42,033 nt of DNA, taken from assembly GCA_018817715.1 (NCBI GenBank), contig JAHITT010000004.1:83751-125783 (forward strand), written 5' to 3'. Below are positions 32,164-41,149 of this stretch, piece after piece. The number at the start of each line of letters is the position of its first letter. The first letter of the stretch is position 1. The notes under the pieces were generated by a model that was given only the letters and a program-made list of their open reading frames with translations, was not told the DNA's origin and ran no database searches. This DNA comes from Patescibacteria group bacterium. GTDB taxonomy: Bacteria > Patescibacteriota > Patescibacteriia > Veblenbacterales > UBA10138. Both the position numbers and the translations under genes were made by a program.

Positions 32164-34215
32164 TTAAAAAGGTGACGGTAAGTTAAACTCCACCAACTCT
32201 TTAGGGAAATCATTTAAAAATCTGGAAGGCAGCCCCACCATTACTGAACCGAACAAACGTCGATTAGTGGTATAAGTGCAATAAACCATTTTACGCGCCC
32301 GAGTTAAACCCACATAACACAACCTTCTTTCTTCTTCTAATTCCTTGGGATCGTTAAAACTGGAAGAATGAGGAAACAAACCCTCTTCCAAACCAGTCAA
32401 AAATACCGTATCAAACTCCAACCCCTTAGCGCTATGTAGAGTCATTAAAGTTAACCCACCCTGACTAGCTGTAAGTTTATCTTGATCTTGCCACAAAGCC
32501 ACATCAGTTAAAAATTTTTCTAAAGCCTCCATCCCTTGCCCAGGAGCTCTCTCAGTAGCCACGGTTTTTAATTCTTCAATGTTTTCAAAACGAGCCTCCC
32601 CTTCGCTAGTACCATCCAATAATTGTTTTTTTAAACCACTCCTAACCGTCACTTCGTCTATTAATTTCTCTACTGAAATACCTGGTAAAATATTTAACCA
32701 ACGCTGATATAAATCCATAAATTCTACCACTAACTGCTTTTTACTGGTTGGTAAATTTAATTGTTCCAAAAGTGACTTATCTAACAAAGATATTTTTTTA
32801 TCTTGAGCTGTGACCACTACTTTATCTATTGTGGCCAAGCCTAACCCTCGACTAGGAGACAAAATAGCTCTTTGCCAACTAGCACTATCCCAAGGGTTAA
32901 GTAACAATCTAAGGTAAGACAAAATATCTTTAACTTCACGCCGTTCATAAAATCTTACACCACCCACCAAATGATAAGGTAACCCTTTTTTAAGACAAGC
33001 TTCTTCTAAAGCCCGACTTTGAGCATTAGTCCTATATAAAATAGCCAAACCGCTAAGTTCTTGACCTGTACCGTAATAACGCCAACCCTGACTTACTTTA
33101 GATAAACTATCATCTGAATCACCACTAAGATAAGTAAGCTCCACTTGATTATTTTTTTCTTTTAAAGATTCCTGCTGATTACTTAGGCCTATTATTTCAC
33201 CGGTTACCCAATCAGCCTCCACCGATTCATCATATAACTCCACAATTTGTACTGGACGACCTAAATTATTTTTTGTCCATAACTTTTTATCACTTTTATT
33301 TTCAGCTTTAACCATAACTGAGTTAGATAAAGAAATTATGGATTGGCTAGAACGATAATTTTGTTCCAATTTGTAAGTTTTAGCGGTTGGATAATCTTTT
33401 TGAAAACGTAAAATATTTCCAAAATCAGCTCCCCGCCAAGAATAAATGGACTGCCAATCGTCACCCACAGCATAAAGATTGGCTTGATTGCCGGCTAATA
33501 ACTTAGTCCAAACATATTGGGCCCGATTAGTATCCTGATATTCATCAACTAAAATATAAGGCCAAGTTGTTTGATATTTTTTAAGTAAAGCCGGGTGGTT
33601 TTGCCACAAATAAACCTGCTGGCTTAACAGGTCATCAAAATCCATGGCCTGATTTTTTTTTAGAGCGGTTTGATATAAAACATAAACTTGAGATACCATT
33701 TTAGAAAATTGATCATTAACTTTAACTTCTTGATAGTCAATCGGAGTAATTAAATCTGCCTTGGCTCGTGAAATATTGGCCAAGACCGCCCCGGGTGAAA
33801 CCTGGCGCGGTGACCAAGATAAATCTTTTAAAATAGACCTAATCAAACTTAATTGATCGGCTTGATCATAAATAGAAAATTTATTACTATAATCTAATAA
33901 AGAAGCATGGCGACGCAAAAAACGAGCACTAATTGAATGAAAAGTGCCAATTAATAAACCCTTACCTAAAACTGTTTTTGATAATAAGTCTGCCGTTCTA
34001 ACTTTCATCTCTTGAGCCGCCTTATTGGTAAAAGTCACGGCAATAATTTGTTCGGGTTTAACCGATAAACTATCTATTAAATAAGCTAAACGATGAATTA
34101 TAGTTCTGGTTTTACCACTACCAGCTCCAGCCAAAACCAAAGTCGGTCCTAAGGGAGAAGTTACAGCCGCTAATTGTTCTTTATTTAAATCTTTTAAATA
34201 ATTAGGTTGATTCAT
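32164..34215 (-). CDS. UvrD/PcrA-type superfamily 1 DNA helicase
   Basis: A 683-residue 3'-5' DNA helicase of the UvrD/Rep/PcrA family, acting in excision repair and at blocked forks. Motifs in order: Q motif NKEQLAAVTSP, Walker A GAGSGKTRT, TFTNKAAQEM, DEYQDTN, GDDWQSIYSWRGA, LEQNYRSSQS, LMTLHSAKGLEFDTVFLTG and EEERRLCYVGLTRARK. The C-terminus is shorter than in PcrA and lacks the usual tail. Start 34215 (MNQPNYLKDLN) is the usual family start; an ATG 57 bases upstream is rejected because the region holds the secG promoter and divergent elements. With uvrA and uvrC nearby, a repair role is likely. Confidence 0.93.
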   Translation of the reverse strand: MNQPNYLKDLNKEQLAAVTSPLGPTLVLAGAGSGKTRTIIHRLAYLIDSLSVKPEQIIAVTFTNKAAQEMKVRTADLLSKTVLGKGLLIGTFHSISARFLRRHASLLDYSNKFSIYDQADQLSLIRSILKDLSWSPRQVSPGAVLANISRAKADLITPIDYQEVKVNDQFSKMVSQVYVLYQTALKKNQAMDFDDLLSQQVYLWQNHPALLKKYQTTWPYILVDEYQDTNRAQYVWTKLLAGNQANLYAVGDDWQSIYSWRGADFGNILRFQKDYPTAKTYKLEQNYRSSQSIISLSNSVMVKAENKSDKKLWTKNNLGRPVQIVELYDESVEADWVTGEIIGLSNQQESLKEKNNQVELTYLSGDSDDSLSKVSQGWRYYGTGQELSGLAILYRTNAQSRALEEACLKKGLPYHLVGGVRFYERREVKDILSYLRLLLNPWDSASWQRAILSPSRGLGLATIDKVVVTAQDKKISLLDKSLLEQLNLPTSKKQLVVEFMDLYQRWLNILPGISVEKLIDEVTVRSGLKKQLLDGTSEGEARFENIEELKTVATERAPGQGMEALEKFLTDVALWQDQDKLTASQGGLTLMTLHSAKGLEFDTVFLTGLEEGLFPHSSSFNDPKELEEERRLCYVGLTRARKMVYCTYTTNRRLFGSVMVGLPSRFLNDFPKELVEFNLPSPF

Positions 34216-34231
34216 ACTATAGTTTAAGGTA

Positions 34232-34260
34232 TTGACAAAATAAGCTTGGTCTGGTATGCT
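34232..34260 (+). promoter_or_regulatory. Promoter of the secG operon
   Basis: TTGACA (34232-34237), a 17-base spacer and TATGCT (34255-34260), then a leader of about 75 bases to the ATG at 34343. Confidence 0.7.
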
Positions 34261-34342
34261 GAAAAATATCAAACTGCTAGGTACATAAAACTATATCATA
34301 TTGATAAATTAACACACCTTACAAAAGGTTTTTTGTTTTAAA

Positions 34343-34564
34343 ATGAATTCTTATTACTTACAAATCGCTCAATTAGTAATTTCATTACTGCTGATTGTGG
34401 CTGTGCTTTTACAAAATCGCGGTGCTGGACTGGGCGGAGTCTTTGGTGGTGAAGGCAATGTTTACCGAACTAAAAGAGGTGTAGAAAAAGGATTATTCTA
34501 CGCTACCATTGTCTTAGCGACTATTTTCTTTATTCTGGCTGTTTGGTCATTACTTAATTCATAA
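34343..34564 (+). CDS. secG: Preprotein translocase subunit SecG
   Basis: A 73-residue membrane protein of the SecYEG channel. Two helices (about 3-23 and 50-70) flank the conserved loop LLQNRGAGLGGVFGGEGNVYRTKRG, of which GAGLGGVFGG is the family signature. It starts the transcript from a strong TTGACA promoter. The next gene begins with a GTG one base after its stop, suggesting coupling between export and a surface binding protein. Confidence 0.93.
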   Translation: MNSYYLQIAQLVISLLLIVAVLLQNRGAGLGGVFGGEGNVYRTKRGVEKGLFYATIVLATIFFILAVWSLLNS

Positions 34565-34565
34565 A

Positions 34566-36383
34566 GTGCTATCTATCAGTAATCTAAAATTTAGCCTAAA
34601 ATCAACGAACCAACAAATAGTTCGACGATTAAATAAACTGCGCGATCGACTGTATGGGCAAAGAGAGCACTCTGTTTTAACAACCATGAAAAAAGCAGAC
34701 GACAACCGCTTACCTAGTTGGCGGCAATTTAAATTTCTGCCAAAAATTCTTTCCAACCGTGAATGGCGGGTGGCTATAAGTTTATTAATACTTTGTTTAA
34801 TTAGCGGCCTAGCCTTAGTTTGGCGCGCTTACGCCCGTCAGACTATAGTAATTCCAGCGGCTGGTGGACAATACACCGAAGGTTTAATCGGTTATCCCAG
34901 GACAACTAATCCTTTACTAGCCAGCAGTCAAGCTGAGTTAGACCTAGCCAAATTAACTCATCGGGGTTTGTTTAAATATTCTAACCAGGGCCAACTAGAA
35001 AATGACCTGGCAGCTGATTGGACTCTCAGTCCAGATAAAACAATTTATCAAATAAAATTAAAAGAAAAATTATTCTGGTCTGATGGTCAACCAATAACCA
35101 ATGAAGATATTTATTTTACTTATTTAAGCGTTCAAGATAAAACTTTAAACAGTCCCAAATCTGGCAGCTTTCAAAATGTAGAAATAAATTTAACCGAAGA
35201 TGGTTATATCAATTTTAAACTAAAAGAACCTTACCAACCTTTTTTAGACGCTTTAACTTTAGGTATAATACCTGTTCATCTTTGGCAAAATATTGCTCCC
35301 GAAAGATGGCTTTTAGCCGAAGCTAACCTAAAACCAATTAGCTCTGGCCCTTGGCGTTTTAAATCTTTAGCTAAAGATAAACAAGGTAATTTATTAAATT
35401 ACAATCTGGAAGCCAATCCTTATACTCACACCAAAACACCTTATCTTAAAGAGCTCCATTTTAATTTTTACAGCGACTCAGTAGCGGCCAGCGAAGCCTT
35501 ACGCCAGGGAGACATTGATGGATTGGGTGGCCTGAGTTCGCAAAAAAATAACTTTAGCTCCCAAAAATATCAAATCTTAGATATTACCCTACCTCAGTAC
35601 AATGCTATTTTTTTTAATCAACAACAACACAGTTTGTTAAAAGATAAAAATGTCAGATTGGCCTTAACTTACGGTACTAATCGTTTGCCTATTATTCAAG
35701 AAATCTTAAATAATCAAGCTAAACCAAGTCATGGGCCTTTTACTTGGGGAGACTTAAAAATATTAACCGCCTCAAGCAACATAAACTATGATTTCCAAAA
35801 AGCTAATGAATTATTAATTAAAGCTGGTTTAAAAAAACAGGACGACAGCGGACTTTATCAAACCAAAGATGGTAAAGATTTTATTATAACCCTAACCTTA
35901 ATTGATCAAGAAGAAGACTTAAGAGTGGCAGAAATGATTAAAGAACAATGGGAATCTTTGGGATTAATAGTTAATTTAGATGCTGTACCTGCTTGGCGCT
36001 TACAAAAAGATATTATTAACACCAGAAATTATCAAGCCTTACTAGCTGGAGAAGTTATGGGCCTAGATCCCGATCCCTATCCTTTTTGGCACTCTTCCCA
36101 AATTTCCACACCAGGACTTAATTTAGCTCTCTGGCAAAACCGACAAGCCGATCAACTGCTCAATCAAGCTAGACAAACTTTTGATAAAGCTGAACAAAAT
36201 AAACTTTACATCCAATTCCAAAACATCTTAAACGAAGACCTTCCCGCCGTCTTCCTTTACAGTAAGGATTATCATTACGTCATAGGTAAAAAACTCCAAG
36301 GTTTGGCTAATGAATTAATAAGTCAACCAGCCGATCGTTTTTACCAAAGTGAAAATTGGTACGTAAAAACCAATCGACAATAA
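34566..36383 (+). CDS. Membrane-anchored peptide/oligopeptide-binding protein (SBP family 5)
   Basis: A 605-residue (GTG start) family 5 solute-binding protein. A cytoplasmic basic N-terminus (1-68) is followed by one membrane helix (about 69-88, WRVAISLLILCLISGLALVW), then the binding domain: GGQYTEGLIGYPRTTNPLL, DLAADWTLSPDKTIYQIKLK, FWSDGQPITNEDIYFTY, and ISSGPWRFKSL. There is no lipobox Cys, so it is held by the helix rather than by a lipid. Such proteins normally feed an ABC importer, but no permease genes are here. An alternative ATG at 34686 would keep the helix. The start is coupled to secG (1-base gap). Confidence 0.85.
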   Translation: MLSISNLKFSLKSTNQQIVRRLNKLRDRLYGQREHSVLTTMKKADDNRLPSWRQFKFLPKILSNREWRVAISLLILCLISGLALVWRAYARQTIVIPAAGGQYTEGLIGYPRTTNPLLASSQAELDLAKLTHRGLFKYSNQGQLENDLAADWTLSPDKTIYQIKLKEKLFWSDGQPITNEDIYFTYLSVQDKTLNSPKSGSFQNVEINLTEDGYINFKLKEPYQPFLDALTLGIIPVHLWQNIAPERWLLAEANLKPISSGPWRFKSLAKDKQGNLLNYNLEANPYTHTKTPYLKELHFNFYSDSVAASEALRQGDIDGLGGLSSQKNNFSSQKYQILDITLPQYNAIFFNQQQHSLLKDKNVRLALTYGTNRLPIIQEILNNQAKPSHGPFTWGDLKILTASSNINYDFQKANELLIKAGLKKQDDSGLYQTKDGKDFIITLTLIDQEEDLRVAEMIKEQWESLGLIVNLDAVPAWRLQKDIINTRNYQALLAGEVMGLDPDPYPFWHSSQISTPGLNLALWQNRQADQLLNQARQTFDKAEQNKLYIQFQNILNEDLPAVFLYSKDYHYVIGKKLQGLANELISQPADRFYQSENWYVKTNRQ

Positions 36384-36408
36384 ATCTTAAATTACTCGCC
36401 CAAATGGT

Positions 36409-36495
36409 GGGCGTGTGGCGGAACTGGTATACGCGTACGCTTCAGGAGCGTATAGGTTAAAACCTGTGAGGGTTCGAGTCCCTCCACGCCCACCA
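36409..36495 (+). tRNA. tRNA-Leu(CAG)
   Basis: 87 bases including an encoded CCA. The acceptor stem is GGGCGTG / CACGCCC with discriminator A. The anticodon arm is TACGCTTCAGGAGCGTA with anticodon CAG. A long variable arm (TAGGTTAAAACCTGT) fits Leu, and the T arm is GAGGGTTCGAGTCCCTC. Flanking bases extend the acceptor pairing: AAATGGT upstream pairs with ACCATTT, which includes the CCA. Confidence 0.95.
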
Positions 36496-36572
36496 TTTGC
36501 GCGAGATTAATAAATTCATGTACTGGCTTAACAGCCACAACATCTAATAAATTATTCAAAATGTTTTAAGCG

Positions 36573-36593
36573 GGAATTATTTAATAAAATTCC
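36573..36593. terminator. Weak hairpin between tRNA-Leu and RNase J gene
   Basis: GGAATT / AATTCC with a 9-base loop, followed by TGTTATC. It may end the tRNA transcript. Six pairs only, so weak. Confidence 0.3.
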
Positions 36594-36612
36594 TGTTATC
36601 TAATAAATTAAT

Positions 36613-38445
36613 ATGATTAAAGAAAAAATAAATAGACCGAAATTCGGTCGTTCCCGTGGACTTCAGTCTCGCGGCAAATTTAATGCTCAAGCTTCTGCTA
36701 GAAGTCAAAGTCAAAAAATAACCGACCCGAAAGAGACTGGCCAGTTTCCTAAAATAATGCCGGCCAATCAAACTGGCGAAGCTAAACTAAAAATAATACC
36801 CCTAGGCGGGCAAGAAGAAGTTGGTCGTAACATGACAGTGTTTGAATACGGTTCAGACATAGTTATTTTAGATATGGGACTACAATTCCCCGAAGAAGAT
36901 ATGCCGGGTATTGATTATATAATCCCCGACACTAGATATCTAAAAGGTAAAGAAAAAAATATCCGGGGCGTTATTTTTAGTCATGGACACTTAGACCATA
37001 TTGGCGCTGCACCACACTTGTTACCTAAACTAGGCTGGCCACCAGTTTACGCCAGTAAATTAACTCTACACTTAATAAGAAAAAGACTAGAAGAATCCAA
37101 ATTAGCTGATCGATTAAGAGCTTATGAAATAAAATCCGCCAACGAACAGTTAACTATGGGACGAATTCGGGTAAATTTCTTCGACGTTACCCACAGTATT
37201 ATGGATGCTATTGGCGTAGTTATTCAAACCCCCGTAGGCAACGTAATTCATCCAGGTGATTGGCGTTATGATTTTAACACTACTACTGGACAGCAAACTG
37301 ATTTTTCTCATTTAGCACGCTGGAATACACGTAGCACCCCCTCTATCCTAATGATGGAAAGTTTAGGCTCAACTAAAGAAGGTCATCAACTTCCAGAAAT
37401 AGAAGTCTATAAAAATATCAAACAAATAATGATGCGAGCGCCTGGCCGGATGATTATAGCCACCTTTGCCTCAATGATAGAAAGAGTTGGGCAAATTATC
37501 GCCATAGCCGATGAATTAGGGAAAAAAGTCGCTCTGGACGGCTTTTCCATGAAAATGAATGTAGAGATAGCCCGAAAAATAGGTTATTTAAAATTCAAAA
37601 CCAGCACTATTATAGACATCAAAAGAATTCATGATTATCCACCTAATAAAGTGCTGATAGTTTGTACTGGCGCTCAAGGTGAAGATCGAGCTGTCTTAAT
37701 GCGTATAGCTAACGGCGATCATCGACAAGTCAAAGTAGAAAAGTCCGACACCATTGTTTTTTCCTCTTCAGTTATTCCCGGTAACGAAAGAACTATTCAA
37801 AGGCTAAAAGATATCCTCTACCGCCAAGGAGCCGACGTAATCCATAAAGAAATTATGGATGTACATGGCGGCGGACATGCCTTAATTGAAGATATTAAAT
37901 TGCTAATTAGGCAAATAAAACCCAAATACCTTTTGCCGGTTTATGCTAATCATTATTTACTACGTGAAGGGGCTAAAGTAGCCATGTCCATAGGCTTTCC
38001 TCCACAAAACATTTTTATTTTAGATAATGGCCATATTGGCGAAATTAGCCAAAACGGTTTTAAAATCCAAAATCAAAAAATTCCCATTGAATACATCTTT
38101 GTTGATGGTTTAGGTGTTGGTGATATTTCCCACGTAGTATTGCGAGATAGGCAAATACTAGCTGGTGATGGTATGGTAGTATTAGTAGTAATGGTCGACA
38201 ATAAAACCGGCAAACTGGTCGGCTCGCCTGATATTATTTCCCGCGGCTTCGTTTACATGAAAGATAATAAAAAATTGATTGACGAAACCAGAGAAAAAAT
38301 CAAACAAATAATGAAACTCAATGAAGCCCAAACCAGTACCAATGATATTTATCTGAGAGATAAAATGCGTAATGACTTGGGACAATTCCTGTTCCAAAAA
38401 ATACAACGCCGACCAATGATACTACCTATTTTAATTGAAGTTTAA
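36613..38445 (+). CDS. rnj: Ribonuclease J
   Basis: A 610-residue metallo-beta-lactamase/beta-CASP ribonuclease for mRNA decay and rRNA maturation (5'-3' exo and endo activity). The metal-binding motif is IFSHGHLDHIGAAPHL, with FDVTHSIMDAIGV, HPGDWRYDF, beta-CASP motifs (IIATFASMIERVGQII, VLIVCTGAQGEDRA), and MDVHGGGHALIEDI near the C-terminal His. The core starts near residue 58 (LKIIPLGGQEEVGRNM). About 55 basic, disordered residues precede it (SRGLQSRGKFNAQASARSQ), possibly for RNA or partner contact. trpS follows 16 bases downstream. Confidence 0.95.
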   Translation: MIKEKINRPKFGRSRGLQSRGKFNAQASARSQSQKITDPKETGQFPKIMPANQTGEAKLKIIPLGGQEEVGRNMTVFEYGSDIVILDMGLQFPEEDMPGIDYIIPDTRYLKGKEKNIRGVIFSHGHLDHIGAAPHLLPKLGWPPVYASKLTLHLIRKRLEESKLADRLRAYEIKSANEQLTMGRIRVNFFDVTHSIMDAIGVVIQTPVGNVIHPGDWRYDFNTTTGQQTDFSHLARWNTRSTPSILMMESLGSTKEGHQLPEIEVYKNIKQIMMRAPGRMIIATFASMIERVGQIIAIADELGKKVALDGFSMKMNVEIARKIGYLKFKTSTIIDIKRIHDYPPNKVLIVCTGAQGEDRAVLMRIANGDHRQVKVEKSDTIVFSSSVIPGNERTIQRLKDILYRQGADVIHKEIMDVHGGGHALIEDIKLLIRQIKPKYLLPVYANHYLLREGAKVAMSIGFPPQNIFILDNGHIGEISQNGFKIQNQKIPIEYIFVDGLGVGDISHVVLRDRQILAGDGMVVLVVMVDNKTGKLVGSPDIISRGFVYMKDNKKLIDETREKIKQIMKLNEAQTSTNDIYLRDKMRNDLGQFLFQKIQRRPMILPILIEV

Positions 38446-38461
38446 AGATAATAAATTATAT

Positions 38462-39451
38462 ATGTTTCCTAAAAATAAAGTAATATTCTCCGGCATTCAA
38501 CCTTCAGGTGAATTGCATTTAGGTAATTATTTAGGCGCCTTAAAAAATTTCGCCAATCTACAAAAGGATAATCGTTGTTTTTTTAGTATAGTTGATTATC
38601 ACGCTATTACCGTACCTTATGATCCTAAAACCATGCCTAATAAAGTACTGGGTGTAGCTTTGGATTATTTAGCCGCTGGTTTGGACCCTGAACAATGTGT
38701 AATTTTTGTTCAATCACATGTCCCCGAACACACGGAACTGGCTTGGATTCTAAATACCATTACACCCTTAAATGAATTGGAAAGAATGACCCAATTTAAA
38801 GATAAAACTGAACAGCCTTCAGCGGCTATTAACGCCGGCTTGCTTAATTACCCAATTCTCATGGCAGCTGATATTTTACTTTATCAGGCTGAACTCATAC
38901 CAGTCGGCGAAGACCAATACCAGCATTTAGAATTAACCAGGCTGCTGACCAAAAGATTCAATAGTGCCTTTGGAGATTATTTTAAAGAACCAAAAGCTTA
39001 TGAAGCTGTTCTGCCTAGAGTTATGTCTCTGTTGGAACCAAACAAAAAAATGTCCAAAAGCTTGGGTCCTAACCATTATATAGCTTTAAATGACGCCCCG
39101 GAATTAATCCGCAAAAAAGTCGCCAAAGCTATAACCGATGGGGGTGGCCCAATTGGAGAAAAAAGTGGCGGGCGTAACCTGCTTCAATTATTTAAGATAT
39201 TATCCGATGATAAAAAACTAAAAAATGAACTGGAAGACCAATATCAATCTGGTGAACTTAAATATTCAGAATTCAAACCATTATTAGCTGAAACTATAAT
39301 AAAAACTCTAGAGCCTATTCAGGCTAAACGAGCTGAATTAGCAGCTAAACCCCAAGAAGTTAGAAATATACTGCTGGCTGGTCGAGACAAGGCTCGCTTA
39401 ATTGCCCAAAAAACCTTAGCTGATGTAAAAGATAAAATGGGTCTAGCTTAA
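38462..39451 (+). CDS. trpS: Tryptophan-tRNA ligase
   Basis: A 329-residue class I aminoacyl-tRNA synthetase charging tRNA-Trp. VIFSGIQPSGELHLGNYLGA holds the HIGH-type motif (HLGN), YPILMAADILLYQAELIPVGEDQYQHLEL is the tryptophan pocket region, and NKKMSKSLGPN is the KMSKS loop. Length is standard. The ATG at 38462 is preferred; a longer frame from 38435 would overlap the rnj gene by 11 bases and add an atypical N-terminus. Likely co-transcribed with rnj. Confidence 0.96.
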   Translation: MFPKNKVIFSGIQPSGELHLGNYLGALKNFANLQKDNRCFFSIVDYHAITVPYDPKTMPNKVLGVALDYLAAGLDPEQCVIFVQSHVPEHTELAWILNTITPLNELERMTQFKDKTEQPSAAINAGLLNYPILMAADILLYQAELIPVGEDQYQHLELTRLLTKRFNSAFGDYFKEPKAYEAVLPRVMSLLEPNKKMSKSLGPNHYIALNDAPELIRKKVAKAITDGGGPIGEKSGGRNLLQLFKILSDDKKLKNELEDQYQSGELKYSEFKPLLAETIIKTLEPIQAKRAELAAKPQEVRNILLAGRDKARLIAQKTLADVKDKMGLA

Positions 39452-39457
39452 ATAAAA

Positions 39458-39507
39458 AATATCCTCTAAAAAAGAACGTCCTTTTACTGGACGTTCTTTT
39501 GGATATT
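39458..39507. terminator. Bidirectional terminator between trpS and the Nudix gene
   Basis: The inner 12-base stem is AAAAGAACGTCC / GGACGTTCTTTT with a 7-base loop. An outer AATATCC / GGATATT pair closes the structure. It lies between two convergent stops. Confidence 0.8.
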
Positions 39508-39517
39508 AACCGCAAAA

Positions 39518-40105
39518 TTATTTTCCTACCAAAATCTTTCTTAATTCGTCAGCTTTATTTTTATCCAACTCAGCTTCCAAAAAAATCGTACGTAAAGAAC
39601 CATAATCAAATTCCTTATCTAAAACCATTTTTTTAAATTCATCATAACCTGTTTCTATAAGTTCTATCTTTTCACCACTATCCAAATTTTGTTTAGCCAC
39701 CCGACGACAACCTCGAGCCACAAAATAATAAATAGCCCATTCTATTTTACTAACTGGTTGTTCGGATCGTAATAACTGCCAATCAGTACAAACAAACCCG
39801 GCCTCTTCTAATAATTCTCTATTAGCCGCTTCCAAAGGTGTTTCACCTTCATCCACTCGCCCACCAATTAACCCAATAAACGGCTCTAAGCGAGCCGGTT
39901 GTTCCTGCTTGGTTAAAATTATTTTTCCCTCGTCCGTTACAGCAATAATAGCGGCTGTATCCGGTCGTTTTAACTTTTCAAAAACCATTGGTTGGCCATC
40001 GTAACCTATTTCTTCCCATTGATAAACATCAAAAATCTTACCTTTAAACACCAGTTCCGCTTTGGCAGGTAATGGTTGCTTAGAGGGTGGCTTATTTATT
40101 TTCAT
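39518..40105 (-). CDS. Nudix hydrolase (ADP-ribose pyrophosphatase-like)
   Basis: A 195-residue hydrolase of nucleoside-diphosphate-linked compounds. The Nudix box is complete: GGRVDEGETPLEAANRELLE then EAGF (Gx5Ex7REUxEExGU). The preceding strand set (FDVYQWEEIGYDGQPMVFEKL) and FIGLIGG are like ADP-ribose/NDP-sugar pyrophosphatases. The substrate is not certain. The start (40105, or 40117 upstream) lies inside the end of the dehydrogenase gene, so the two are coupled in one minus-strand operon. Confidence 0.88.
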   Translation of the reverse strand: MKINKPPSKQPLPAKAELVFKGKIFDVYQWEEIGYDGQPMVFEKLKRPDTAAIIAVTDEGKIILTKQEQPARLEPFIGLIGGRVDEGETPLEAANRELLEEAGFVCTDWQLLRSEQPVSKIEWAIYYFVARGCRRVAKQNLDSGEKIELIETGYDEFKKMVLDKEFDYGSLRTIFLEAELDKNKADELRKILVGK

Positions 40106-41108
40106 ACTTAATCTCATTTATTATTTGTCCAGACAAATAACCTTTTATATTTTCAATAGTGGTATCCATTATCCGGCGCACCGCCTCCTGACTGTTAAAA
40201 GCATTATGAGGTGTAATAATAACGTCGTCGCGTTCAATCAATTTATTATTTAACAAAATAGTTTTAAAATCATGATTAAGACAAAATTCCGGCGACACTT
40301 TTAAACCATGTTCTTTTAAATAAATTTCCTCTTCTAAAACATCCAAACCAGCGCCAGATAAAATCCCTTTTTCTAAAGCTTGAACTAAAGCTTCGGTCTG
40401 AATTAAACCACCCCTGGCGGTATTAACCAAAACTGCTCCTGGTTTAATAAGTTTTATATTCTCTTTATTAAGCAAATGATGCGTTTTACTATTATAAGGC
40501 GTATGTAAGCTAATAACATCTGATTCTTTAAGTAAGGCAGCTAAAGATACATAATCAAAACCTTTTTCTTTAGCTAAACTATCATTCGGGTGAATATCAT
40601 AAACCAAAACCTTCATACCAAAACCTTTAGCTATTTGCGCCACATGACTACCAATATGGCCACAACCAATTAATCCCAAGATTTTATCCTTTAAATCAAA
40701 ACCTCTTAAACCCTGGGTAGAAAAATTACCCTTTTCTGTATGCTCATAAGATTGAAATATTTTTCGAGACAAAGCTAAAATTAAAGCCCAAGTATGTTCA
40801 GCCACGGTGTTTTCTCCGTAATAAGGCACGTTGCTTACTTTAATCCCCTGGTGAAAGGTGGCAGACAAATCTATATGATCAAAACCCGTAGAACGCGTAG
40901 CAATAAATTTTAAATTGGTTAAACTTGCCACAACTTCTTTACTAACCGGCGAAGAAACAAAAGGCGCCAATACTTCAACCTTAGCCAATTTATCATAATC
41001 AGCTGGTGATAAAAAGTGATCTAATAAAATAAAATCTTGTTCTGGCAAAGATTTGGCTAGGTAATCTTGTTCCCAACCTTCACAATCTGTAAAAGCAATT
41101 ATAGACAT
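40092..41108 (-). CDS. D-2-hydroxyacid dehydrogenase (D-lactate dehydrogenase-like)
   Basis: A 338-residue NAD-dependent dehydrogenase. The nucleotide-binding motif is GLIGCGHIGSHVAQIA. Catalytic residues are visible: Arg in LVNTARGGLIQTEAL, Glu in AGLDVLEEEIYL, and His in IITPHNAFNSQEA. The substrate loop contains RSTGFDHIDL. It probably makes D-lactate from pyruvate, regenerating NAD in a fermenting cell, but other 2-hydroxyacids are possible. TATACT lies 9 bases before the ATG. Downstream it overlaps the Nudix gene by 14 bases. Confidence 0.88.
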   Translation of the reverse strand: MSIIAFTDCEGWEQDYLAKSLPEQDFILLDHFLSPADYDKLAKVEVLAPFVSSPVSKEVVASLTNLKFIATRSTGFDHIDLSATFHQGIKVSNVPYYGENTVAEHTWALILALSRKIFQSYEHTEKGNFSTQGLRGFDLKDKILGLIGCGHIGSHVAQIAKGFGMKVLVYDIHPNDSLAKEKGFDYVSLAALLKESDVISLHTPYNSKTHHLLNKENIKLIKPGAVLVNTARGGLIQTEALVQALEKGILSGAGLDVLEEEIYLKEHGLKVSPEFCLNHDFKTILLNNKLIERDDVIITPHNAFNSQEAVRRIMDTTIENIKGYLSGQIINEIKYENK

Positions 41109-41149
41109 AATAAACTTAGTATAATAAAAAAAACACCAACAGTCACTTT

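Noticed and set aside
34216-34272. Upstream extension of the uvrD-type helicase
   Set aside because: The 19 added residues are hydrophobic and atypical, and the region holds the secG promoter on the other strand.
38435-38461. Upstream extension of trpS
   Set aside because: It would overlap the rnj stop and precede the usual TrpS start (VIFSGIQPSG near residue 6), so the ATG at 38462 is better.
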